Assembly: GCA_963719805.1 (NCBI GenBank)
Contig: CAVRDF010000007.1
Coordinates: forward strand, 62,001-126,000
From: JAMXLO01 sp963719805
Lineage (GTDB): Bacteria > Pseudomonadota > Alphaproteobacteria > Acetobacterales > Acetobacteraceae
Reading direction: 5' to 3'
DNA: 64,000 bases
The translations under genes and the position numbers were made by a program. The notes below the pieces were generated by a model. That model was not told where the DNA came from, searched no databases, and saw nothing but the letters and a program-made list of their open reading frames with translations. Shown here piece after piece: positions 36,752 to 45,522 of the stretch (positions within the stretch are counted from its first letter, which is position 1; the number at the start of each line of letters is the position of its first letter).

Positions 36752-37567
36752 TCAGCCTGCCGGCATCGCCTCGGCCAGCCGACCGCCCACTCGCACCGGT
36801 TCGATGCGGCGAGCACGCCCGGTGCTGTCGTCGGTCTCGATGAATGCGCCGCAAATCGTCGCTTCGCCTTCCGCCGGCGCGAGGCGCTCCCCGGGAAGCT
36901 TGCGCCAGAACCTCATAGTGGCGCCGTCCTTTGCCATGCCGATGACGCTGTCGTAGTCGCCCGACATGCCGGCGTCGGATTGGAACGCTGTGCCGCCGGG
37001 CAGCACCTGCGCGTCGGCAGAGGGGCAATGCGTGTGAGTGCCGATAACGGCGGACACCTGACCGTCGAGGAAATGCGCGAAGGCCATTTTCTCGCTGGTC
37101 GCCTCGGCGTGGATGTCGGCAACGATAGCAGCAACGGTACCGCCGAGGCGGTGCTTCGCCAGCAATTCCGAGGTCGTGCGGAACGGGCAGTCTAGCGGGT
37201 CCATGTAGAGCCGGCCCATCGCCTGGAATACCAGCGCGCGGCGGCCGCCCGGAACCTCCACCACCACCGACCCGCCACCCGGCGTGCCTTCCGGAAAATT
37301 CAGCGCGCGGATCAGGCGCGGGGTTTCGGCGATGTAGGGAATGATCTCCTTGCGGTCCCAGGCATGGTTGCCCAGCGTGATCACATCCGTGCCCGCGGCG
37401 AACAGGGCCGTTGCCATGTCGGGTGCGAGGCCGAAGCCGTGCGAGGCGTTCTCGGCGTTCACAACCGCGAGGTCGATCCGCAATGCTTGGCGCAGCTTGG
37501 GCAGCGAAGCCACGACAGCGTCGCGGCCGGTGCGGCCGACGATGTCGCCGATGAACAGGATGCGCAT
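36752..37567 (-). CDS. YmdB family metallophosphoesterase
   Basis: The 271-residue protein begins MRILFIGDIVGRTGRDAVV. It has the metallophosphoesterase ligands NAENASHGFG, ITLGNHAWDRKEI, and SAVIGTHTHCPSADAQ, matching the TIGR00282/YmdB family of 2',3'-cyclic nucleotide phosphodiesterases. In many alphaproteobacteria it lies near zapA and the 6S RNA, usually with a 5-formyltetrahydrofolate cyclo-ligase gene between. Here no cyclo-ligase is present and the 6S RNA comes 49 bases upstream. Confidence 0.9.
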   Translation of the reverse strand: MRILFIGDIVGRTGRDAVVASLPKLRQALRIDLAVVNAENASHGFGLAPDMATALFAAGTDVITLGNHAWDRKEIIPYIAETPRLIRALNFPEGTPGGGSVVVEVPGGRRALVFQAMGRLYMDPLDCPFRTTSELLAKHRLGGTVAAIVADIHAEATSEKMAFAHFLDGQVSAVIGTHTHCPSADAQVLPGGTAFQSDAGMSGDYDSVIGMAKDGATMRFWRKLPGERLAPAEGEATICGAFIETDDSTGRARRIEPVRVGGRLAEAMPAG

Positions 37568-37616
37568 TCAGGCCCCCCTTTACCGACCAAGAGCAGATGC
37601 GCGGTTCAGGGGAGAA

Positions 37617-37775
37617 GTGCGGAGCCGCCATGGCCGTTGGCGTCTCATCCTCCCAGAGCCTGCGAGTGCAGGTGGGCGCCAGATACCGAGACCAGGATCC
37701 CGGCAGAGCCAGCTCCCTGGAAGATGCTTACTGGCCCCGGGGATAAATTGCCTGACGCACCCAGCAGCTCCGCAC
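37617..37775 (-). ncRNA. ssrS: 6S RNA
   Basis: On the minus strand, directly after zapA, a 159-base tract is closed by GTGCGGAGC at its 5' end pairing with GCTCCGCAC at its 3' end. The interior is a long imperfect hairpin including CCCCGGGGCCAG and CTCTGGGAGG segments, as expected for alphaproteobacterial 6S RNA. The gene context is diagnostic. 6S RNA mimics an open promoter and binds sigma-70 RNA polymerase in slow growth. The ends are approximate. Confidence 0.8.
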
Positions 37776-37782
37776 CCCCTAT

Positions 37783-38094
37783 CTAGGGACGCTCGAGGTC
37801 GAGGGCAATCTCTTCCGCGCGCTGCGCCAGCTTGCTGAGACGACGCCCGAGCTTCGGCTCGGCCGGCAACGGGGCGCTGGAGCGCTGTGCGCGCGACATT
37901 TCATACAGATCGTCGGCCATCAGCAGCGACGCCATTACCAGCATCCGGGCCTCTCCCGACTGGCCTGCGGCCGCCTTGACGCTGTCGATACGCCGCTCGA
38001 CCTCGTTGGCCATAGACTGCAGATGTGCCTCCTCGCCGTCCTTGCAGCCGACGGTGTATGCGTAGCCGTTGATGCGAAGCGTGACCTGGGCCAT
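37783..38094 (-). CDS. zapA: Cell division protein ZapA
   Basis: The 103-residue protein reads MAQVTLRINGYAYTVGCKDGEEAHL, then MANEVERRIDSVKAAAGQSGEARMLVMASLLMADDLYE. A coiled-coil tail (LGRRLSKLAQRAEEIALDL) ends it. This is the ZapA pattern of an N-terminal FtsZ-binding domain and a tetramerising coil. It bundles FtsZ filaments at the division site. ATG 38094 is the family start. A longer frame to 38136 lacks support. It follows the small gene upstream by 22 bases. Confidence 0.9.
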   Translation of the reverse strand: MAQVTLRINGYAYTVGCKDGEEAHLQSMANEVERRIDSVKAAAGQSGEARMLVMASLLMADDLYEMSRAQRSSAPLPAEPKLGRRLSKLAQRAEEIALDLERP

Positions 38095-38116
38095 CGAAGT
38101 CTTCCCCGTAATCCGT

Positions 38117-38302
38117 TCAGTCGGCCTTGCTGGCAAGCGCCGTCCGCAGACGATTGATCAATCCGTCGAGTCGCGCAGCAACTTCTTCGGAAGCTCCCAT
38201 AGGAGATTGATGTGCCGGGCGGGAAGCGGCCTGCGCGATGCGTTCGAGTGCGACTTCCAGCCGGTCCGCCGTCGCTTCAGTGTCGTCGGTATCGCTGGGC
38301 AT
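38117..38302 (-). CDS. Small hypothetical protein upstream of zapA
   Basis: This 61-residue protein, MPSDTDDTEATADRLEVALE at its start, is predicted mostly helical with two heptad-like stretches (LEVALERIAQAAS and ARLDGLINRLRTAL). Short coiled-coil genes in front of zapA are common in alphaproteobacteria. It may be a division or FtsZ-related partner, but this is inference from position only. It is divergent from the plus-strand gene at 38352. Confidence 0.65.
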   Translation of the reverse strand: MPSDTDDTEATADRLEVALERIAQAASRPAHQSPMGASEEVAARLDGLINRLRTALASKAD

Positions 38303-38351
38303 TCCCCCTGTCCCACCTCATGTTTCATCTGAACTCAATAAAGGCGAGGCG

Positions 38352-38789
38352 TTGAACGTCAAGCAGATATCCGTGGCCGGCGCGCATTATCCCGCGGTGC
38401 TGATCCACGGATTGGCCGATGCGCGTGCCGTGCTGGCGTTGCGCAGGCCGGTCACGCTGCTGTCCGCGCCGGGCGCGGCGCTGTTTGCCGGCAGCGGCTG
38501 GTGGCGAGCCTTGATCCAACGGGCACGCGGCGAATTTCCACAAGGGCTATGGGATGACATCCTCGATTGCGCCGATGCGTCTGGCCTGGCGCTTGGCGCG
38601 CTACGGATCGGACAGCGACGGATCGTGCTGGACGTAACAGCGCCGGGACGCGACGCGGTCACGGCAATCGCCGCATCACTTGGCGGCGAGGTCTTAACCG
38701 TTCCGCCAGATGCGCTCGATATGTCTGAGCGTGGTGCGGCGCGGAGGTTGCCCGAGTGGCTTGGTGACAGCCGCCGCGCCGTGAGCTAG
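38352..38789 (+). CDS. Conserved hypothetical protein upstream of aldolase
   Basis: About 145 residues if started at the TTG at 38352, which follows AAGGCGAGG. The N-terminal extension in the open frame lies antisense to the small zapA-linked gene and looks non-coding. The protein reads VKQISVAGAHYPAVLIHGLADARAVLAL, VTLLSAPGAALFAGSGWWRALI and CADASGLALGALRIGQRRIVLD. No named domain is recognised. It lies 39 bases before the aldolase gene and is likely co-transcribed. Confidence 0.7.
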   Translation: MNVKQISVAGAHYPAVLIHGLADARAVLALRRPVTLLSAPGAALFAGSGWWRALIQRARGEFPQGLWDDILDCADASGLALGALRIGQRRIVLDVTAPGRDAVTAIAASLGGEVLTVPPDALDMSERGAARRLPEWLGDSRRAVS

Positions 38790-38828
38790 TACCGATCCAA
38801 TCGCTCCTCAGCAAGAAGGACCGTCCAC

Positions 38829-39743
38829 ATGCGCGTCACCCAGAAGGTAAAGAAGATCCTGGACTGGTATGAGGGCGATCCGCCCGGCGTGAAGGCCAAT
38901 CTGGCCCGCATCCTGTCCACGGGCAAACTCGGCGGCACCGGCAAGGTGGTGATCCTGCCGGTCGATCAGGGCTTCGAGCATGGCCCCGCGCGCAGCTTCG
39001 CGCCAAATCCACCGGCGTACGATCCGCACTACCACTACCAGCTTGCGATCGAGGCTGGGCTGAACGCGTACGCCGCGCCGCTCGGCATGATCGCGCAGGG
39101 CGCCGACACGTTCGCCGGACAGATCCCGACGATATTGAAATGCAACAACTCGAATTCGCTGGCCACCAACAAGGACCAGGCAGTGACCGCGGGCGTGAAG
39201 GATGCACTCCGGCTGGGTTGTGCCGCCATCGGCTTCACCATCTATCCGGGCAGCGAGTACGCCTTCGCCCAGATGGAGGAACTACGCGAGCTGACGGCCG
39301 AAGCGAAGGCTTCCGGGCTCGCCGTCGTGGTGTGGAGCTATCCGCGTGGTCCGAACCTCGACAAGGCCGCCGAGACCGCGCTCGATATCTGCGCCTATGC
39401 CGCTCAGATGGCGGCTCTGATGGGCGCCAACATCATCAAGGTGAAGCCGCCGACAGCGGTTATCAGCCTCGATGCAGCCAAGAAGGCTTATGAGAAGATC
39501 GATGGCTCGACGATGGCAAAGCGGGTCGAACACGTGATGCAGAGTTCGTTCAGCGGCAAGCGCATCGTGGTGTTCTCCGGCGGCGAAGCGAAGGACCTCG
39601 ACGGCGTCTACGAGGAAGTGCGCGGCATCCGTGACGGCGGCGCCAACGGCAGCATCATCGGCCGCAACACCTTCCAGCGGCCGAAGGAACTGGCGGTGGA
39701 GATGTTGAACAAGATCATCGACATCTATCTCGGCAAGGCCTAG
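38829..39743 (+). CDS. fbaB: Class I fructose-bisphosphate aldolase (DhnA type)
   Basis: The 304-residue protein reads ILPVDQGFEHGPARSFAPNP, LGMIAQGADTFAGQIPTILK, then GCAAIGFTIYPGSEYAFAQMEEL. The Schiff-base Lys is probably in ANIIKVKPPTA, and SFSGKRIVVFSGGEAK follows. It is the DhnA/FbaB-type metal-independent aldolase that splits fructose-1,6-bisphosphate for glycolysis or runs in reverse. It is followed by thiE, a pairing typical of this lineage. Confidence 0.92.
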   Translation: MRVTQKVKKILDWYEGDPPGVKANLARILSTGKLGGTGKVVILPVDQGFEHGPARSFAPNPPAYDPHYHYQLAIEAGLNAYAAPLGMIAQGADTFAGQIPTILKCNNSNSLATNKDQAVTAGVKDALRLGCAAIGFTIYPGSEYAFAQMEELRELTAEAKASGLAVVVWSYPRGPNLDKAAETALDICAYAAQMAALMGANIIKVKPPTAVISLDAAKKAYEKIDGSTMAKRVEHVMQSSFSGKRIVVFSGGEAKDLDGVYEEVRGIRDGGANGSIIGRNTFQRPKELAVEMLNKIIDIYLGKA

Positions 39744-39764
39744 CGACTACGTCCACGCCGTCAT

Positions 39765-39784
39765 GGCCGGCCATCGTGCCGGCC
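39765..39784 (+). terminator. Hairpin after fbaB
   Basis: GGCCGGC and GCCGGCC pair over seven bases around the loop CATCGT, 22 bases after the aldolase stop. No T-run follows. The CGTCATGGCCGG start resembles a decayed copy of a common alphaproteobacterial intergenic palindrome, so this may be a repeat remnant instead of a terminator. Confidence 0.4.
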
Positions 39785-39826
39785 GAGTGCCGCTCATGAT
39801 GGCAGGGACATTCTTCGCTTGGACAG

Positions 39827-40468
39827 ATGGATCGCATGAAGTCGGATGGCTGCCGGGTCTATCTGATTACGCCTCCTAAGCTGGATCCTGTGCCGTTCGC
39901 CGATCTGCTGGCGGCGGCGCTGGATGCCGGTGATGTGGCAGCAGTACAGCTTCGGCTTAAGGACGTTGACGACGCCGCGTGGCGCCGCGCGATCGATGTG
40001 CTGCGGCCGGTGACGCAGTCGCGCGGCGTTGCTTTCCTGCTGAATGACCGCGCCGATCTGGTACGCGCGACCGGGAGCGATGGCGCGCATGTCGGTCAGG
40101 AGGACATGCCGGCGCGACAGGCGCGCGCGTTGATGGGGCCGGACGCCATGATGGGCGTCACCTGCAAGGGCAGTCGCGACCTGGCGATGCACGCCGGCGA
40201 GGATGGCGCCGACTACGTGGCATTCGGCGCGTTCTTCCCCTCCGGCACCAAAGACGTCACCCGCTTCATCGATCCGGAAATCCTCACCTGGTGGTCTGAA
40301 CTGATGGAAGTGCCATGCTGCGCAATCGGCGGCATCACGGCTGAGAACTGCGCGCCGCTGGTCCGCGCGGGCGCGGATTTCCTTGCGGTGGTTGGTTGCA
40401 TCTGGAACCATCCCGAAGGACCGTCGGGGGGCGTCAGGGCACTGAACACGGCCATCGCCGCCGCTTGA
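39827..40468 (+). CDS. thiE: Thiamine phosphate synthase
   Basis: The 213-residue TIM-barrel protein reads CRVYLITPPKLDPVPFADLL, AVQLRLKDVDD, AFLLNDRADLVRATGSDGAHVGQEDMP, and GADYVAFGAFFPSGTK, with AIGGITAENCAPLVRAGADFLAVV near the end. These are the ThiE substrate and phosphate sites. It joins HMP-pyrophosphate and thiazole phosphate to make thiamine phosphate. ATG 39827 may be replaced by the ATG at 39836. No thiamine riboswitch core is visible in the 83 bases upstream. Confidence 0.92.
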   Translation: MDRMKSDGCRVYLITPPKLDPVPFADLLAAALDAGDVAAVQLRLKDVDDAAWRRAIDVLRPVTQSRGVAFLLNDRADLVRATGSDGAHVGQEDMPARQARALMGPDAMMGVTCKGSRDLAMHAGEDGADYVAFGAFFPSGTKDVTRFIDPEILTWWSELMEVPCCAIGGITAENCAPLVRAGADFLAVVGCIWNHPEGPSGGVRALNTAIAAA

Positions 40469-40532
40469 CAGCGCGCCGCCCAGGGTTCCCAATTGGCGCA
40501 ACAAATGTTCGGTATCCGAGCACGGAACCAAG

Positions 40533-41381
40533 GTGGCAGTCCAAGAGCCAACAGAAGTCAGCGCGAAGAGCGTCGTGCAGTCCGCCGCCAAGGTGTTCGC
40601 CGTGTTGCGCGCCTTCGCTCCGGCAACGCCCGAGCTGACCATCAGCCAGGTCGCTGAACGAGCCGGGCTCGATCGCGGCACCTCGTTCCGGCTGATCCAC
40701 ACGCTGTGCCGGCTGGGCTATCTGGCCTCGGTGCCGGACAGCTCGCGGTTTCGCCTGACATTGCAGTGCCTGGAGCTTGGTTACGCGGCGCTATCGCAAA
40801 CGCATCTGACCCACCATGCACGGCCGCTGCTGCGCGCACTCGTGCCGGAGGTCGCTGATGCCGCCTCGCTCGGTGTGCTGGATGGCGCCGATGTTGTCTA
40901 TGTCGAGCGCGTGCAGATCGACCCGGCGCGCGATGGCCTCGATCGGCGGATTGGCCGGCGGTTCAGCGCCTACGCGTCCGCGCTCGGCCACGTGATCCTC
41001 GCATGGATGCCGCGCGAGCAGCAGACCGAAGTGCTCACCGCGCGCGAGCGGGTGAAAATGTCCGAAACTACCTTGATCGACCTCGATGCGCTGCTGGAGC
41101 GTCTGGCGCAGGTGCGGCGCCAGGGCTACGCGGTATCGGACGGTGAGAATTCCTATGGCCTGCGGACTGTCGCCGCGCCGCTGTTCAGCAGTGACGGCAG
41201 CCCGTGTGCGGGGGTCAGCCTGACCATTGCGGCAGAGCGGATGTCAATCGACGCGTTCGTCGAGCGTGCGCTGCCTGACACGCTGCGTGTGGCGCGCGAA
41301 TTGACGCGGGCGATCGAGCTGACGCGCGATGCGGTCTGGCACAGCGCGCCCGCGTTGGTAGCCCGGCAGGGTACTCGGTGA
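40533..41381 (+). CDS. IclR family transcriptional regulator
   Basis: The 282-residue protein (GTG start) has a winged helix-turn-helix at residues 15-75 (AAKVFAVLRAFAPATPELTISQVAERAGLDRGTSFRLIHTL). The IclR effector-binding domain follows: GRRFSAYASALGHVILAWMP, RRQGYAVSDGENSYGLRTVAAPLF and AGVSLTIAAERMS. Its stop overlaps the SDR start. It is the likely local regulator of the catabolic and ABC genes downstream, responding to an unknown aromatic or small acid ligand. Confidence 0.9.
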   Translation: MAVQEPTEVSAKSVVQSAAKVFAVLRAFAPATPELTISQVAERAGLDRGTSFRLIHTLCRLGYLASVPDSSRFRLTLQCLELGYAALSQTHLTHHARPLLRALVPEVADAASLGVLDGADVVYVERVQIDPARDGLDRRIGRRFSAYASALGHVILAWMPREQQTEVLTARERVKMSETTLIDLDALLERLAQVRRQGYAVSDGENSYGLRTVAAPLFSSDGSPCAGVSLTIAAERMSIDAFVERALPDTLRVARELTRAIELTRDAVWHSAPALVARQGTR

Positions 41382-42205
41382 TGGATCTGAAGCTACGCAA
41401 CAAGGCAGTGCTGGTGACCGGCGGCTCTCGCGGTATCGGCTACGAGATCGCACGGCAGTTCGCTGCCGAGGGCGCGCGGGTGGCGATCTGTGGCCGCGAT
41501 CAGGCGCGTCTGCAAACCGCACAGGCGGAGATGCGCGCGTCCGGCGGCGACTGCGTTGGCATCCCAATCGATCTGTTCGAGCCGCGGGCGGCCGATATCC
41601 TGGTGGAGCAAACAGTCGCCGCGCTCGGCGGCGTCGATGTGCTGGTGAACAACGCTTCAACCAATGTCGATCGCGTGCCAGCCCGGCTGGAGGACGCATC
41701 GGACGGCCAATTACTCGAACGCATCAACGGCAAATTGATGGGAGCGATCCGCTGTTGCCGCGCGGCGATACCGCACATGCGACGCGCCGGCGGAGGTCGT
41801 ATCATCTGTATCGGCGGCACATCGGCAAGAGCTGTCTCGCGCAGCAGTTCAGGAGCACCGGGCCGGTCGGAACTGCCACAGGGATTGGGCAATTCGGCAC
41901 TCGCAAGTTTCGTGCGGCACCTCGCCGAGGAAGTCGCGCGCGACCGCATTCTAGTGAATGTCGTGCATCCCTATCAGACCAACACCGACCGCACGCCCGC
42001 ACGGATTGCCAAGCTCGCCGCTGAACAGGCTATCAGCCTGGAAGCCGCCGCAGCCTCCATGGCAGCCAGCATTCCGATCGGCCGCATGATCGAGCCGGAC
42101 GATATCGCACCACTGGTCCTGTTCCTGGCCTCGCCACTGGCGAGCGCGATCACCGGACAGGCGGTGGCGATCGATGGAGGTGCCGTTCCAACGGTGAACT
42201 ACTGA
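41381..42205 (+). CDS. Short-chain dehydrogenase/reductase
   Basis: The 274-residue SDR has the NAD(P) turn VTGGSRGIGYEIARQFAAEG, the NNAS motif and a C-terminal MIEPDDIAPLVLFLASPLASAI with ITGQAVAIDGG. The catalytic Tyr-x-x-x-Lys is not in its usual form: after the active-site GGTSAR, the expected YxxxK region reads LPQGLGNSALASFVRHL. The enzyme may therefore be non-standard or inactive as a dehydrogenase. A GTG at 41378 is an alternative start. It overlaps the IclR gene by one base and precedes the cupin gene. Confidence 0.85.
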   Translation: MDLKLRNKAVLVTGGSRGIGYEIARQFAAEGARVAICGRDQARLQTAQAEMRASGGDCVGIPIDLFEPRAADILVEQTVAALGGVDVLVNNASTNVDRVPARLEDASDGQLLERINGKLMGAIRCCRAAIPHMRRAGGGRIICIGGTSARAVSRSSSGAPGRSELPQGLGNSALASFVRHLAEEVARDRILVNVVHPYQTNTDRTPARIAKLAAEQAISLEAAAASMAASIPIGRMIEPDDIAPLVLFLASPLASAITGQAVAIDGGAVPTVNY

Positions 42206-42229
42206 TCCAACACAAGAGGGAGTTCGACA

Positions 42230-42793
42230 ATGAGCGCAACAACCACTGACACGACGATACGCCAATGCGCGCAGAGCATTATCGATGCCGTGCGCCGGCT
42301 CGGCCCCGACAGCCCGCAACTCGCGGAAACCATTCGTACCCCGATGCTGGAATTGCTGAAGCGGCCCGACCTGAAGGAACTTGGGGTGAAGCGCGACGGC
42401 AATCACATCGACTGGTCGCGCTATCTCTATTACGACGGCGAGCTGTCGATCACGTTCGACAATTTCCCCAAGGGCAAGAAGATCCCACCGCACGATCACG
42501 GCGTGTGGGAAGCCCTGGCGATCTACAGCGGCCGCGTCAGCCACACCGTATACCGACGCAATGATGACGGCTCCAAGGAAGGCTATGCGGACTTGACGGT
42601 GGTGGACGACAGGGTGCTGGGCAGATCCGACTTCGCTCTGGTGGCAATGCCGGCGGAGATCCATGGCTTCACCGCGCTGGATGACGATACGTTCTCGCTC
42701 ACCGTGGTCGGCGGCCACTACAAGCCGGATCGGCATTACTTCAATCCCGAGGAGAAAACCTGCGTCACCCGTCGTCCGCGCGCGACAACCTGA
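42230..42793 (+). CDS. Cupin-fold metalloenzyme, cysteine dioxygenase-like
   Basis: The 187-residue protein has a cupin metal site PPHDHGVWEALAIYSGRVSH (HxH plus Glu) and a second His in AMPAEIHGFTALDDD. The helical N-terminus resembles the cysteine dioxygenase-like branch. It may be a thiol or organic acid dioxygenase. The substrate is unknown, but co-location with a dehydrogenase and an importer suggests a catabolic step. It begins 24 bases after the SDR stop, after a GAGGGAG site. Confidence 0.75.
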   Translation: MSATTTDTTIRQCAQSIIDAVRRLGPDSPQLAETIRTPMLELLKRPDLKELGVKRDGNHIDWSRYLYYDGELSITFDNFPKGKKIPPHDHGVWEALAIYSGRVSHTVYRRNDDGSKEGYADLTVVDDRVLGRSDFALVAMPAEIHGFTALDDDTFSLTVVGGHYKPDRHYFNPEEKTCVTRRPRATT

Positions 42794-42813
42794 TCGCAGG
42801 GGAGGAGCAGCGG

Positions 42814-43720
42814 ATGCCGGAAACCGCGCGCGTGGTTGGCTTCATTGGCCTCGGATCGATCGGCGCGCCGATGGCCGAGCGCATCGTGCAGGCAGGCCAT
42901 CGGGTCCACGTGTATGATATCCGCGCGGACGCGATGGCTGCGTTCCGCGGGCGCGCGGAACTGGCGGCGTCGCCGCGCGCGGTGGCAGACCAGGCGGACA
43001 TCGTGCTGGGCTGTCTGGCGTCTTCCAACTCGTTCCGCGATGCGGTGCTCGGCGGCGATGGTATCGTCGCCGGGCGTCGCGCCAGGCAGTACGTGCATCT
43101 CGGCACCAATGGGGCGGAGGTTGTGCAGGAACTGGCCGCCGGACTGAAGAAGGCGGGCATCGATACGCTCGATGCGCCGATGACCGGCGGACGCGTGCGC
43201 GCGCAGCAAGGCAAGCTCACGGTGATGGCGTCGGGGGCGAAGCCGCTGTTCGATGCGGCAGAACCAATCCTGCGCTGCTATTCGGATAAGGTCGTGTATC
43301 TCGGTGCCTCAGTGGGCGCGGCACAGGTGATGAAGTCGGTGAACAACATGCTGTCGCTCACCAATCTGGTCGCGGCATGCGAAGCACTGGTGGTCGGCGC
43401 GAAGGCCGGGCTCGATCCGGAGGCGATGCTGGACGTGATCAACCATGGCAGCGGCCAGAACACCGCGACATCCAACAAGGTGCCGCGGCATGTCCTGACG
43501 CGCAGCTTCGATTTCGGCGGCTCGCTGTCGGTGGTGATGAAGGACATCGGAGTGTTCATCGAACACGCCAAAAGCCATGGCATTCCGACCCCGGTCGGCG
43601 ATCTTGTCCAGCAGGCCTATCGGTACAGCCTTGCAGGATGGCTCGGGGTCAGAGGACATCACCACTGTGGTTCGTCCAATGGAAAAGCAGGCCGGGGTGA
43701 CACTGCAATCGCGCCGATAA
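42814..43720 (+). CDS. NAD(P)-dependent 3-hydroxyisobutyrate dehydrogenase family protein, frameshifted near 43639
   Basis: The protein has a Rossmann start VVGFIGLGSIGAPMAERIVQAGH, a substrate-binding TLDAPMTGGRVRAQQGKLTVM and the catalytic Lys in GAAQVMKSVNNMLSLTNLVA. After SLAG the frame breaks at about 43639. One base removed gives GSEDITTVVRPMEKQAGVTL and a TAA at 43718-43720. As written, the tail runs 26 bases further in the wrong frame. The restored length is about 301 residues, usual for beta-hydroxyacid dehydrogenases. It oxidises a 3-hydroxy acid. The next gene's GGAGG site lies in the 22-base gap. Confidence 0.82.
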
Positions 43721-43742
43721 TACAAGAAGACGGAGGAAACCA

Positions 43743-44774
43743 ATGAACTATATCAGGTCGCGCCGGGAAGTCCTGCTCGGCATGGCGGCGGTGGCTGGAG
43801 CATCCGGACTGTCGCCTGCGTTCGCCGCGGGCACACCGGTCAACAACTCTGTTGCCGGTGAGGCCGTGTACTATCTCACCAACTACATCGCGCTGGATGG
43901 CGGCTTCTTCGAGAAGCAGGGCCTCGACATGAACCTGGTGAACGTCCAGTCAGGCCCGCAGCAGATGGCCGCTGTCATGGGCGGCAGTGCACAGATCTCG
44001 ACGATTGGGCTCGAGCAGAACATGCACGCCGACGCGCGCGGCGGCAGCTTCGTCGCGATCTGCGCGAATTTCAACGCCTTCCCGATGTCTCTGGTGATCA
44101 CCCGCAAGGCAATCGCACAGAACAAGATCGACATGAAGGCACCGCTTGCGGACAACCTTCACCGGCTGAACGGCTTGCGCATCGGCATCACCGGGCCGGG
44201 ATCGAGCACGGATCAGTTCATCCGCACGCTGCTGATCCTGCAAAAGCTCAATCCGGACAACGAGGTGCAGATCATGCCGGTTGGTCCCGGTGCGAACATG
44301 CTGGCGGCGATGCAGGCCGGCAGTGTCGATGGGTTCGTATGGTCCGCACCATTCTCGACCGAGGCAGTCTCAAAGGGTCTGGCCGAGATCCTGGTTGATC
44401 CGATGAAGGGCACAGTGCCCGAGTTCAGCGACTACGCTTATCTCTCCATCTCAACCAGCCGCCAGACGCTGGCGTCACAGCGTCCGCTGTTGGTTTCCAT
44501 TGTGCGCGCCTATGCCGAGACAATGAAGTTCGCGCATGCTCAGCCGGACAAGGCACGCGAACTGATCCGGCATCGCTTCCCGAATATGAGTGATGCCGAA
44601 TATGCTGCGGGATATGCTGAATACGCAGTCGGTATCCCGAAATCGCCACTGATCTCCAAGCCACAGTTCGAACGGACGTTGACCACAGCGAACCTGACCT
44701 CCAAACCGCCGCTCACGGTAACGTATGATCAGATCGTTTCCACGGAGATCGCGCGGGAGGTCATGGGCAGCTAG
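43743..44774 (+). CDS. ABC transporter substrate-binding protein (SsuA/NMT1-like)
   Basis: The 343-residue protein starts with a twin-arginine-like leader (RSRREVLLGMAAVAGASGLSPAFAA). The SsuA/THI5-like fold follows: YYLTNYIALDGGFFEKQGLDM, GSAQISTIGLEQNMHADARGG and GLRIGITGPGSSTDQFIRTLL. Relatives bind nitrate, sulfonates, pyrimidine precursors or aromatic acids. It heads a transport operon with two permease genes. GGAGG lies eight bases upstream. Confidence 0.88.
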   Translation: MNYIRSRREVLLGMAAVAGASGLSPAFAAGTPVNNSVAGEAVYYLTNYIALDGGFFEKQGLDMNLVNVQSGPQQMAAVMGGSAQISTIGLEQNMHADARGGSFVAICANFNAFPMSLVITRKAIAQNKIDMKAPLADNLHRLNGLRIGITGPGSSTDQFIRTLLILQKLNPDNEVQIMPVGPGANMLAAMQAGSVDGFVWSAPFSTEAVSKGLAEILVDPMKGTVPEFSDYAYLSISTSRQTLASQRPLLVSIVRAYAETMKFAHAQPDKARELIRHRFPNMSDAEYAAGYAEYAVGIPKSPLISKPQFERTLTTANLTSKPPLTVTYDQIVSTEIAREVMGS

Positions 44775-44779
44775 GCACG

Positions 44780-45514
44780 ATGCAGATTCTCCGGAGCGCA
44801 GCGTTCTGGCGAGTTGGCGTCGCCGTTGCGCTGCTGTTGGCCTGGCAGATAGCAGCGTTGGCAACCGGCTCCATCTGGCTCAGCAGTCCCAATCTCGTGG
44901 CGGCACGGCTGGCTGATTGGCTGCGCGGCAGTCTCTACGTTCATCTCGGAATTACCCTGGAGGAGATTGTCGTTGGTGTCAGCGCCGGCACTGCGGTCGG
45001 CGCCGTGCTTGGTCTGCTGCTTGGACGCTCGCCAGGGCTGGCCAAGTTGCTGCGGCCGCTGATTGTCGCGTTGTACAATCTTCCGCTGCTCGCGCTCGCG
45101 CCCTTGTTCATCATGCTGTTCGGGCTTGGGTTTGTGCCAGCGGTCGTGCTGGTCAGTGTCATCGTGTTCTTCCTGGTGTTCTTCAACACGTTTTCCGGCG
45201 CCCAAGCAGTGGACGAAGACGTGATCCGGTCGCTGCAGATCATGGGGGCGAATCGTGCCGAGGTGTTTCACAAGGTCATCGGCCCCGCCAGCGTCGCGTG
45301 GATCAGCAGCGGCCTGAAGGTCGCCCTGCCCTACTCGCTGGCGGCGGCGACCACCGGAGAAATGCTGGCAGGCGGCAACGGACTTGGCGGCGTGCTGACC
45401 ACCGCGGCGCAGCAGTTCGACATGACCGCGATGTATGCGACGTTGGTCATCCTGATGATCGTCGGCGTGCTATTGAACGTGGCTGCGACACGGCTCGAAG
45501 TCCTGGCTTCTTAG
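44780..45514 (+). CDS. ABC transporter permease (SsuC/TauC-like), first of two
   Basis: The 244-residue permease has about six transmembrane segments and the cytoplasmic coupling motif SLQIMGANRAEVFHKVIGPASVAWISSGLK (EAA loop). YNLPLLALAPLFIMLFGLGF is also typical of the family. It starts five bases after the binding-protein gene. A second, clearly different permease follows the ATPase gene, so the importer may use a heterodimer. Confidence 0.9.
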   Translation: MQILRSAAFWRVGVAVALLLAWQIAALATGSIWLSSPNLVAARLADWLRGSLYVHLGITLEEIVVGVSAGTAVGAVLGLLLGRSPGLAKLLRPLIVALYNLPLLALAPLFIMLFGLGFVPAVVLVSVIVFFLVFFNTFSGAQAVDEDVIRSLQIMGANRAEVFHKVIGPASVAWISSGLKVALPYSLAAATTGEMLAGGNGLGGVLTTAAQQFDMTAMYATLVILMIVGVLLNVAATRLEVLAS

Positions 45515-45522
45515 GTGGCGTC

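Noticed and set aside
39744..39826. Thiamine riboswitch before thiE
   Set aside because: No CUGAGA-type TPP core is present in the short gap. The visible feature is a small GC-rich hairpin.
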